DNA of 6,808 nucleotides from assembly GCA_015661715.1 (NCBI GenBank), contig DQVN01000059.1:1-6808 (forward strand). Reading direction: 5' to 3'. The notes beneath the pieces are model-generated. The model was not told the DNA's origin. It saw nothing but the letters and a program-made list of their open reading frames with translations, and made no database searches. The translations under genes were made by a program, and so were the position numbers. This document shows positions 1 through 5,815 of this stretch, piece by piece. Position 1 is the stretch's first letter. Each line of letters begins with the position of its first letter. Source of the DNA: Sulfurivirga caldicuralii. GTDB taxonomy: Bacteria; Pseudomonadota; Gammaproteobacteria; Thiomicrospirales; Thiomicrospiraceae.

Positions 1-1
1 C

Positions 2-166
2 TATGCAGCGGTGCGGGTATGGCAAAAAATGTCTCAGATCAAACAAAATCAACCGCCAGAGTTTCTCAGCACCCACCCTTCTGCGCAAACCCGCCAACAA
101 GCACTACAGAAGCTTGCCAAAAAAGTGTATCCTCTCTACCTACAGGCACAAAAAAATAACTATTAA
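2..166 (+). CDS. M48-family metalloprotease, C-terminal fragment
   Basis: This is the 3' end of a gene entering from the left edge: 54 codons in frame, ending in TAA at 164-166. The peptide begins YAAVRVWQKM and carries PPEFLSTHPS at residues 18-27, followed by a helical tail with a Tyr-rich end (VYPLYLQ). The EFLSTHPS block is the hallmark near the C-terminus of M48C Zn-peptidases such as E. coli LoiP, YcaL and BepA, which act in the periplasm or at the outer membrane on misassembled envelope proteins. The HEXXH active site would lie upstream, outside the window, so catalytic competence cannot be judged. No TPR repeats follow the peptidase domain, so it is more like LoiP/YcaL than BepA. The family call rests on this one motif and its position. 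Confidence 0.8.
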   Translation, partial: YAAVRVWQKMSQIKQNQPPEFLSTHPSAQTRQQALQKLAKKVYPLYLQAQKNNY

Positions 167-174
167 AAAATAGT
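159..174. repeat. AT-rich inverted repeat upstream of ferritin
   Basis: ACTATT (159-164) and AATAGT (169-174) are perfect 6-base arms around a four-A spacer. The left arm overlaps the stop codon of the metalloprotease gene. There is no T-run after it, so it is a poor terminator on the + strand. It lies just upstream of the ferritin gene, where a dimeric regulator might bind. It does not match the classical Fur 19-mer well, so no regulator is assigned. Confidence 0.35.
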
Positions 175-189
175 ATCAAAACCGCAAAA

Positions 190-197
190 TGTATAAG
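190..197 (+). promoter_or_regulatory. candidate -10 element for the ferritin gene
   Basis: TGTATAAG lies 25 bases before the ferritin ATG and resembles a sigma-70 -10 box (TATAAG) preceded by TG. No convincing -35 hexamer is present 16-18 bases upstream, where the sequence is AT-rich and overlaps the inverted repeat at 159-174. The implied leader would be short, about 18 bases, but would still include the AGAGGTG ribosome binding site. Tentative. Confidence 0.3.
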
Positions 198-221
198 TAA
201 CGACAAACCAAGAGGTGTACC

Positions 222-752
222 ATGCTATCAGATACAATCTACCAACTGCTCAACAACCAAGTCAGCGCAGAACAGGAAGCCGCTTACAAATATCTGCAAA
301 TGGCCGCCTGGGCGGAAAAGGAGGGCTTGAATGGCGCAGCCCAGTTCTTCCGCACCCACAGTCAGGAAGAGGAAGAGCATCGTGATCGGATCTTCAACTA
401 TCTGATTGAATGCGGTCAGCCTGTCATTCTGCAGACCATCGAAGCACCTAAACATGACTTTAATAACCTGTTGGAAGTCATTCATGCGGCCTTTGAGCAT
501 GAAAAGAAGGTGACCAGCATGATCAAGCGCATTGCCGAGGCCAGCTTTGCGGAACAGGACTATCAGACCTTCAACTTCATCCAGTGGTTTGTGGCGGAAC
601 AGCATGAAGAGGAAACCCTGTTCACCACGGTGCTGGATAAGGCAAAAATTCTGGGCTATGAAGGCGAAAAACAGGGCCAGGCGTTGTATCTGTTGGATCA
701 GTACCTGGCCACAGCCCATGGAAATGCCGAATCAGCGGAAGCCGATGGCTGA
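222..752 (+). CDS. ftnA: Bacterial ferritin (FtnA-like, non-heme)
   Basis: This 176-residue protein should form a cytoplasmic 24-subunit iron-storage shell that oxidises Fe(II) and holds the ferric mineral. It aligns without gaps to E. coli FtnA through the first helices. All ferroxidase-centre positions are present at the same numbers: E17, Y24, E49, E50, H53, E94, E126, Q127, E129 and E130. EEEEHRDR (49-56) and FNFIQWFVAEQHEEE (117-131) are the family signatures. No heme-ligating Met typical of bacterioferritin was identified. The tail (about 165-176, Ala/Glu-rich) extends slightly beyond the usual 165-residue length. The start is supported by AGAGGTG at 211-217, 4 bases before ATG. The gene stands alone: a metalloprotease gene ends 55 bases upstream and an intrinsic terminator follows. 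Iron-dependent control is expected for the family, but no clear Fur box is seen. The symbol is by similarity. Confidence 0.93.
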   Translation: MLSDTIYQLLNNQVSAEQEAAYKYLQMAAWAEKEGLNGAAQFFRTHSQEEEEHRDRIFNYLIECGQPVILQTIEAPKHDFNNLLEVIHAAFEHEKKVTSMIKRIAEASFAEQDYQTFNFIQWFVAEQHEEETLFTTVLDKAKILGYEGEKQGQALYLLDQYLATAHGNAESAEADG

Positions 753-779
753 GCCTGCCGATCGAGTTTAGACCGATTC

Positions 780-803
780 ACCCGGCCAATGGTCGGGTTT
801 TTT
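780..803 (+). terminator. Intrinsic terminator after ferritin
   Basis: The arms ACCCGGCC and GGTCGGGT pair as an 8-bp stem with one G-T wobble around the loop AAT. The stem is followed by a run of six T (798-803), then ATTT. It starts 27 bases past the ferritin stop. The reverse strand has no T-run after the stem, so it does not serve the convergent tsaC transcript. Confidence 0.85.
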
Positions 804-823
804 ATTTAGTCCGCCTAATTGCA

Positions 824-855
824 TTGAAAGCACCGAATAATGTCGGTCTTTGCAA
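824..855. repeat. Imperfect hairpin in the ferritin-tsaC gap
   Basis: The left arm TTGAAAGCACCGA (824-836) pairs with the right arm TCGGTCTTTGCAA (843-855) over 12 base pairs. There is a single bulged C on the left, a single bulged G on the right, and a six-base loop, ATAATG. No T-run follows on either strand, so it is not a standard terminator. The rest of 804-960 shows no coding signal, repeat or RNA gene that I recognise. The hairpin could be a processing or stability element at the 3' end of the thrB-tsaC message, which is transcribed leftward into it. That role is inference. Confidence 0.4.
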
Positions 856-960
856 CCTCATCCGCGTTGGTCAGGTGCAATAAAACTGAAGACAAGACTT
901 TGCCAAGAAAGAATGTATTACACCGCCCGCGACCGACCTTGATGCAATGGGCAGATAAGC

Positions 961-1512
961 TTAACCGCGCAACTGCTGACCGGTTCGGGCATCGAAAATA
1001 GGCGTCGGTCCTGCCTGCCCACCCAACTCACCGAGCACACAGCCGGCCAGTTGATCACCAAAGTAGCTCGCCACCTGATCACAGTTCATAGCAGGCGACT
1101 GCCCGGCGGGGTTGGCGCTGGTAGAAACCACCGCTCCCCCAAAGGCCCGGCATAAGGCTTGAACCACCGGATGGGCGCTGATGCGGACGGCCACGGTATC
1201 GAACCGACCACGGATCCATTCCGGAACTGTCTCCGTGGCCGGCAGTGTCCAGGTCACCGGCCCGGGCCAATGGGCCTCCACCTGCGATCGGTCGATCCCA
1301 TCGAAACGCACCAAAGGCAGAATCTGCGCCATCTCTGCAGCCACCAGAATCAGCCCTTTTTCCATGGGCCGTTTTTTCAATGCCAGCAGGCGCCTGACCG
1401 CCGCTTCATTAAAAGGATCACAACCTAAGCCATAGACCCCTTCGGTGGGATAGGCGATCAATGCCCCCTGACGCAAAACAACTGCAGCCTGATCCGGCGT
1501 AAGACTCTTCAT
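961..1512 (-). CDS. tsaC: Threonylcarbamoyl-AMP synthase TsaC (YrdC/Sua5 domain)
   Basis: The enzyme condenses L-threonine, bicarbonate and ATP into threonylcarbamoyl-AMP. The TsaBDE machinery then transfers this group to A37 of ANN-decoding tRNAs to give t6A. At 183 residues it is a single YrdC domain of the short TsaC type, without the C-terminal Sua5 domain. Visible motifs are YPTEGVYGLGCD (21-32), KKRPMEKGL (46-54), HWPGPVTW (81-88), VAVRISAHP (107-115) and STSAN (130-134), which make up the nucleotide, threonine and bicarbonate site; all look intact. The closing PTPIFD (169-174) corresponds to the PSEIRD region of E. coli TsaC. The start ATG overlaps the thrB stop as ATGA, and no good Shine-Dalgarno precedes it, so translation is probably coupled to thrB. 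No intrinsic terminator is evident after its TAA. Confidence 0.93.
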   Translation of the reverse strand: MKSLTPDQAAVVLRQGALIAYPTEGVYGLGCDPFNEAAVRRLLALKKRPMEKGLILVAAEMAQILPLVRFDGIDRSQVEAHWPGPVTWTLPATETVPEWIRGRFDTVAVRISAHPVVQALCRAFGGAVVSTSANPAGQSPAMNCDQVASYFGDQLAGCVLGELGGQAGPTPIFDARTGQQLRG

Positions 1513-2447
1513 TTCAGCGGCAAAGGTTGGTGTCGATGGTGCAGGAGTACGGCCTTGAACACATCCGGATCCTTGATGGTGGTCAGTTCGCCTTCGCGGG
1601 GGAGGACTTTATCTTTCAGGCGTGACAGCCAGAAACGCAGTGCGGCCATGCGCTGGGCGGCGGGCCACTCTGCCTGTTCAAGTTCAGTGAGCGGACGCAC
1701 CGCCTGATAGGCCTGCATAATTGCCCGTACCCGTGCCAGATCATAGGTCTGATTCGCCTGCCGCGCCCAATCGTTGACCATCACGGCCAGGTCATACAAC
1801 CAAGGCGCGTTGCAGGCATAGTAAAGATCGATAATGCCCGCCAGCTCCTCGCCATCGAATAGGGCATTATCGGTAAACAGATCGGCGTGAATTACCCCCT
1901 GAGGCAGGTGCGCCCACTCCTGCTGCGCCTGCCAGCTTAGCTCCTCCTCGATCAGGGCGCGGGTATCTGCATCCAGATAGGGGGCAATCTGGGCAAAGGT
2001 GGCACGGGCCCAGTTCAGGTCTCGATCATTGGGCCGATAACCATCAAAATCCCGCCCGGCCAGATGAAAGCGCGCCAAGGTTTCACCCATCACGGCACAC
2101 TGACGCACAGAAGGCTTCTCCACCCCCCGACCCTTGAGCCGTTGCACTAAAGCCGCCGGCTTATCATGGAGGCGGTTAAGGTAGTTGCCCAGCTTATCGG
2201 CGATAGGATGGGCGGTGGGAATCTTGTGTTCAGCCATAAAGGCCATGATATTGAGAAAATAGGGCAGCTCTTCAAACCGGTGCTGTTCGAAGATGGTCAG
2301 TACATAGCGCCCCTGGTCGGTATCTACAAAGTAGTTGGTATTCTCAATGCCCTCACTGATGCCTTCAAAAGCCTTCAGCTGGCCGAGGTCATACTGGCTG
2401 AGAAACTGGACCAACTCATCTTGCGTAATGGTGGTATAAACCGACAT
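1509..2447 (-). CDS. thrB: Homoserine kinase (APH-fold ThrB type)
   Basis: This cytoplasmic enzyme phosphorylates homoserine with ATP to O-phosphohomoserine, the step before threonine synthase. At 312 residues it belongs to the aminoglycoside-phosphotransferase-fold homoserine kinases found in pseudomonads and relatives, not the GHMP-fold ThrB of E. coli. The N-terminus (MSVYTTIT) and the segment EGISEGIENTNYFV (28-41) match the family. The catalytic loop is GVIHADLFTDN (184-194), with D189 as likely base and N194 as metal ligand. The second metal aspartate is D207 in GIIDLYYACN (204-213), followed by WLYDLAVMVNDW (216-227). All key residues are present. No alternative in-frame start lies just upstream, and the ribosome site is weak (only an AGG one base from the ATG). 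It is first in a two-gene unit with tsaC and is divergent from polA. Related kinases such as choline or methylthioribose kinase are less likely, given the YYACN block. Confidence 0.93.
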   Translation of the reverse strand: MSVYTTITQDELVQFLSQYDLGQLKAFEGISEGIENTNYFVDTDQGRYVLTIFEQHRFEELPYFLNIMAFMAEHKIPTAHPIADKLGNYLNRLHDKPAALVQRLKGRGVEKPSVRQCAVMGETLARFHLAGRDFDGYRPNDRDLNWARATFAQIAPYLDADTRALIEEELSWQAQQEWAHLPQGVIHADLFTDNALFDGEELAGIIDLYYACNAPWLYDLAVMVNDWARQANQTYDLARVRAIMQAYQAVRPLTELEQAEWPAAQRMAALRFWLSRLKDKVLPREGELTTIKDPDVFKAVLLHHRHQPLPLK

Positions 2448-2474
2448 GCCTGTGCGCCATAATTGAATGGTCGA

Positions 2475-2480
2475 ATTTTA
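2475..2480 (-). promoter_or_regulatory. candidate -10 for thrB-tsaC
   Basis: Read on the - strand the hexamer is TAAAAT, preceded by GGGG and lying 27 bases before the thrB ATG. It is one base from the sigma-70 consensus. No good -35 is seen at the expected distance. The implied leader is about 20 bases. It is placed as half of a divergent arrangement with the polA promoter. Confidence 0.35.
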
Positions 2481-2516
2481 CCCCATTCCCCGAAAGCATG
2501 GCGAGGCCGAAGAGGG

Positions 2517-2522
2517 TAGAAT
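2517..2522 (+). promoter_or_regulatory. candidate -10 for polA
   Basis: TAGAAT, preceded by AGGG, lies 33 bases before the polA ATG, giving a predicted leader of about 27 bases. The -35 region is poor. It mirrors the thrB candidate in having a G-run followed by TARAAT. The ribosome site AAGG (2543-2546) lies 9 bases before ATG. Confidence 0.35.
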
Positions 2523-2555
2523 CCCCTTCAACACATCGATTCAAGGTATACCACC

Positions 2556-5312
2556 ATGGAAAAACCTGACCTGATTCTGGTTGATGGCTCCAGTTACCTG
2601 TTCCGTGCCTATCACGCCCTGCCGCCGCTGACCACCTCAGACGGTACACCCACCGGCGCACTCTATGGTGTGGTCAATATGGTGGGCAAGCTGCTTTCTG
2701 AGTATCAACCTGAGCGCATCGCCGTGGTATTCGACGCCCGCGGCAAAAACTTCCGTCATCAGATCTATGAAGCCTACAAGGCCAACCGCCCCCCTATGCC
2801 AGAAGAGCTGGCGGTGCAAATCGAACCGCTCAAACAGTTCATCGAGGCGCTGGGTATTCCCGTGCTGGTGATCGACGGCGTCGAGGCAGACGATGTCATC
2901 GGCACCCTGGCCACCCAGGCCGCCTCTGAGGGCAAACGGGTGCTGATTTCCACGGGTGATAAAGATATGGCGCAACTGGTGAATGAGCGCATTACTCTGA
3001 TCGACACCATGAAGGATCAGATTTTGCATCCAGCAGCGGTGGAAGCCAAGTTTGGCGTCAAACCGGAACAGATCGTGGACTATCTGGCACTGATGGGCGA
3101 TGCCTCCGACAATATCCCTGGCATTCCCAAGGTGGGGCCGAAGACAGCAGCCAAATGGCTCAAACAATATGGGGACATCGACACCCTCATTGAGCATGCT
3201 CACGAGATCAAGGGCAAGATCGGCGAAAACCTGCGCGCCCATCTGGACCAACTCAAACGCGCTCGAGAACTGACCCGCATCCGCACCGATCTGGATCTGC
3301 CAGTGCACTGGCAAGCATTGAAAAAACGGCCGGAAGATACGGACAAACTGCTGGCGTTGATCCGCCGCTTTGAATTCCGCAGCTGGCTGGATCGCAAGCT
3401 GGCCGGACAGGATCTTTTCAGCGTCGAAACACAAGAGGATGCTACAGCACAACCTGCCACCGCCGACACCGACCAGGATGTACCGATCATCCTCACCGAA
3501 GACGCCTTGACCGCCTGGATAGACAAACTCAAACAGGCCGAACTCTTCGCCCTCGATACGGAAACCACCAGCCTGGACCCCATGCAAGCAGAAATCGTCG
3601 GCCTGAGCCTGGCGGTTAAAAACGGTGAGACCATCGAGGCGGCCTATGTACCCGTATCCCATAACTATGAAGGTGCACCGAAACAGCTCTCCCGCGAACA
3701 GGTACTTAACGCCCTCCATCCTTTGCTGAGCGATGCCCGACACCCCAAAGCCGGCCAGAACCTGAAATACGACTGGCATGTGCTCTACAACGCCGGTGTG
3801 GCTTTACAGGGCATCCGCCATGACTCCCTACTGGCCGCCTATGTGCTCAACAGCACTGAACGCCACAACCTGGACGATCTGGCGTGGAAATACCTCAATC
3901 ACCGCACCACCCGCTATACGGCAGTGGCTGGAAAAGGAAAAAAACAGCGCCGCTTTGATCAGATTCCTATCGAACAAGCCGCCCCTTATGCAGCCGAAGA
4001 CGCCCAGTTGGTGCTGGCACTGCTGGAGACCCTCCTGCCCAAACTCAAAGAGACTGGACGACTGCTGAGCGTCTATGAACAGATCGAAATGCCGCTGGTG
4101 CCCGTGCTTGCGCGCATGGAACACACAGGCGTGCTCATAGACCGCCAACTGCTGGCAGACTTCTCCAGTGAACTGGCCAAGCAACTGAAGACCCTGGAAG
4201 CGCGCGCCTTTCAACTGGCTGGCGAGCCTTTCAACCTCAACAGCACCAAGCAACTGCAACAAATCCTGTTCGTAAAACTGAATCTTCCCGTATTGAAAAA
4301 AACCCCGAAAGGTCAGCCCTCCACCGCCGAAAGCGTCCTGCAGACCCTGGCCGAACAGGGCCATGAACTGCCTGCGGTAATCCTGGAATATCGCTCCCTC
4401 TCCAAGCTCAAATCCACCTATGCCGATGCCCTGCCCCGACAGATCAATCCCCACACCGGGCGGGTGCACACCACCTTCCAGCAAGCGGTAACGGCCACTG
4501 GCCGCCTCTCCAGCACCGACCCCAACCTGCAGAATATCCCTGTGCGCACCGAATTGGGCCGCCGTATCCGCCAGGCCTTTATCGCGCCACCAGGCTCCCA
4601 GATTCTGGCCATCGACTACTCCCAGATTGAGCTGCGCCTTATGGCCCATTACAGCAACGATGAGAATCTCATCGCCGCCTTCGAACAGGGGTTGGACATC
4701 CACGCCGCCACCGCCGCAGAGATCTTCGGTGTCGCGCTGGACAAGGTCACACCCGACCTGCGCCGCGCCGCCAAAACGGTCAATTTTGGCCTTATCTACG
4801 GCATGAGCCCCTTTGGCCTGTCCAAACAGTTGGAAATTTCCGTCAATGAAGCCAAAGCCTATATCGACAAATACTTCGAGCGCTACCCTGGCGTAAAACG
4901 CTATATGGATGAAATCCGCGCCCAGGCGCGGGAACAAGGCTATGTGGAGACTTTGGCGGGACGGCGTCTCTATCTGCCCGATATCCGCTCCCGTAACCCC
5001 CAGGTACGCCAGTACGCCGAACGAGCAGCCATCAACGCCCCTTTACAGGGCAGCGCCGCAGACATTATCAAAACCGCCATGATTCAAGTGGATGCCACCC
5101 TACGCCAAGGCCTGCCGGCAGATGCCCTCTACGGCCAGGTACGCATGATCATGCAGGTACACGACGAACTGGTATTTGAAGTGCCCGACACCTTCACCGC
5201 CGAACATGAAATGGTGCAGCGCATCAAGACGCTGATGGAAAAAGCCATGACCCTGAAAGTTCCCCTGGTGGCGGATGTGGGCCTCGGCCCCAACTGGGAT
5301 GCCGCCCATTAA
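2556..5312 (+). CDS. polA: DNA polymerase I
   Basis: This 918-residue protein has the usual PolA length. It fills gaps, removes RNA primers during Okazaki fragment maturation and performs excision-repair synthesis. The 5'-nuclease domain (about 1-290) has the metal acids D10, D60, E110, D112, D113, D135, D137, D182 and D185, and a helix-hairpin-helix around 189-211. An acidic, Ala/Thr/Asp-rich linker (about 288-308) joins it to the 3'-5' exonuclease domain (about 310-500), where D334, E336, D423, Y478 and D482 are present, so proofreading should be active. The polymerase domain (about 510-918) carries motif A at 683-696 (D687, E692), motif B/O-helix at 736-749 (R736, K740, F744, Y748) and motif C with H869, D870 and E871. 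F744 corresponds to E. coli F762. The start is supported by AAGG 9 bases upstream and the MEKPDLILVDGS opening. It is divergent from thrB. No intrinsic terminator follows, and the next gene begins 41 bases on. Confidence 0.98.
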   Translation: MEKPDLILVDGSSYLFRAYHALPPLTTSDGTPTGALYGVVNMVGKLLSEYQPERIAVVFDARGKNFRHQIYEAYKANRPPMPEELAVQIEPLKQFIEALGIPVLVIDGVEADDVIGTLATQAASEGKRVLISTGDKDMAQLVNERITLIDTMKDQILHPAAVEAKFGVKPEQIVDYLALMGDASDNIPGIPKVGPKTAAKWLKQYGDIDTLIEHAHEIKGKIGENLRAHLDQLKRARELTRIRTDLDLPVHWQALKKRPEDTDKLLALIRRFEFRSWLDRKLAGQDLFSVETQEDATAQPATADTDQDVPIILTEDALTAWIDKLKQAELFALDTETTSLDPMQAEIVGLSLAVKNGETIEAAYVPVSHNYEGAPKQLSREQVLNALHPLLSDARHPKAGQNLKYDWHVLYNAGVALQGIRHDSLLAAYVLNSTERHNLDDLAWKYLNHRTTRYTAVAGKGKKQRRFDQIPIEQAAPYAAEDAQLVLALLETLLPKLKETGRLLSVYEQIEMPLVPVLARMEHTGVLIDRQLLADFSSELAKQLKTLEARAFQLAGEPFNLNSTKQLQQILFVKLNLPVLKKTPKGQPSTAESVLQTLAEQGHELPAVILEYRSLSKLKSTYADALPRQINPHTGRVHTTFQQAVTATGRLSSTDPNLQNIPVRTELGRRIRQAFIAPPGSQILAIDYSQIELRLMAHYSNDENLIAAFEQGLDIHAATAAEIFGVALDKVTPDLRRAAKTVNFGLIYGMSPFGLSKQLEISVNEAKAYIDKYFERYPGVKRYMDEIRAQAREQGYVETLAGRRLYLPDIRSRNPQVRQYAERAAINAPLQGSAADIIKTAMIQVDATLRQGLPADALYGQVRMIMQVHDELVFEVPDTFTAEHEMVQRIKTLMEKAMTLKVPLVADVGLGPNWDAAH

Positions 5313-5353
5313 ATTGTTTTATTTGTGCCGAACATAAATTTATCATCAGTTGT

Positions 5354-5815
5354 ATGCGTCTGTCTCAAGTAATATTTTCAACTTACCTAATTGTGCTGCT
5401 ATTGGCATTTTATATATGGATATGGAGTCCAAGGGTTCAGGCAGCGGAAAGATGGATTGTGATTGGCAATCACAATGTACAACTGAACGCAAACCGGCAA
5501 CAGCTTATCCGAATATTCATGATGCAGCGTCTGGTGGATGATCAGGGTCAACCGCTTCGTCTCTATTCATTCGTACCAGAAGATGAGCGCTTTTTAGCAT
5601 TTGTCAGCCAATGTCTGCGTTGGCCCCCTCAGGTCATAGCCCGACGCTGGCGACGCAATCTGACCACAGGGGAAGGGACCACCCCATATTTCGTTGATAC
5701 AGAAAGTCAAATGGAAGAAAAAGTCTCTAAACAGGCGGGCGGATTGGGTTATCTGCTCGCTGAACAACTTTCTGGAGATGCAAACTACAGGGTGATCTAT
5801 CAATGCAAAGAATAA
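5354..5815 (+). CDS. Small exported PstS-like (PBP-like) protein
   Basis: The product has 153 residues. The N-terminus has Arg2, a long hydrophobic stretch (about 6-24) and RVQA|AE near residue 30, a plausible Sec signal peptidase I site, so the mature protein (about 122 residues) should be periplasmic. The mature part follows the pattern of the short phosphate-ABC substrate-binding-like (PBP-like) proteins: a beta strand (WIVIGN), the 'IF' block LIRIFMMQRLVDDQGQP (51-67) where relatives usually have IFxGK...G.P, a helix with F80 and W99 (ARRWRRN), then GGLGYL (129-134), equivalent to the usual GAIGY. Two cysteines (C87, C151) could pair. It is much shorter than true PstS and lies beside no permease or ATPase gene, so phosphate import is not implied. 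The ribosome site is weak; the start is chosen for the signal peptide. It overlaps the next gene by 13 bases. Confidence 0.7.
   Translation: MRLSQVIFSTYLIVLLLAFYIWIWSPRVQAAERWIVIGNHNVQLNANRQQLIRIFMMQRLVDDQGQPLRLYSFVPEDERFLAFVSQCLRWPPQVIARRWRRNLTTGEGTTPYFVDTESQMEEKVSKQAGGLGYLLAEQLSGDANYRVIYQCKE
5789..5795 (+). promoter_or_regulatory. Ribosome binding site fixing the porin-like gene start
   Basis: AGGGTGA lies inside the 3' end of the preceding gene, 7 bases before the ATG at 5803. It supports that ATG as the start, and translation of the two genes is likely coupled. Confidence 0.6.

Noticed and set aside
228..719. 163-codon - strand frame opposite ferritin
   Set aside because: It lies wholly within the ferritin gene, whose ferroxidase residues all match the family. 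The antisense product has no recognisable features.
840..1001. Small + strand frame of 53 codons in the ferritin-tsaC gap
   Set aside because: No ribosome binding site precedes the ATG, the ATG lies in the hairpin loop region, and the 3' part is antisense to the end of tsaC.
2416..2661. - strand frame spanning the thrB start and the polA 5' end
   Set aside because: It begins inside polA, crosses the divergent promoter region and ends inside thrB in another frame. It has no ribosome site or protein motif.
2637..3779. Long open frame (380 codons) on the - strand inside polA
   Set aside because: It is antisense to an unmistakable DNA polymerase I. Its translation is low-complexity and has no recognised motif, as expected from the codon bias of the sense gene.
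3828..4937. Second long - strand open frame (369 codons) inside polA
   Set aside because: It covers the exonuclease and polymerase motifs of polA in antisense. It has no family signature or convincing start, and is best explained as a shadow of codon usage.
5313..5353. Possible Spot 42-like small RNA gene or terminator after polA, as in E. coli
   Set aside because: The gap is only 41 bases, AT-rich, and shows no hairpin with a T-run or any recognisable small RNA sequence.
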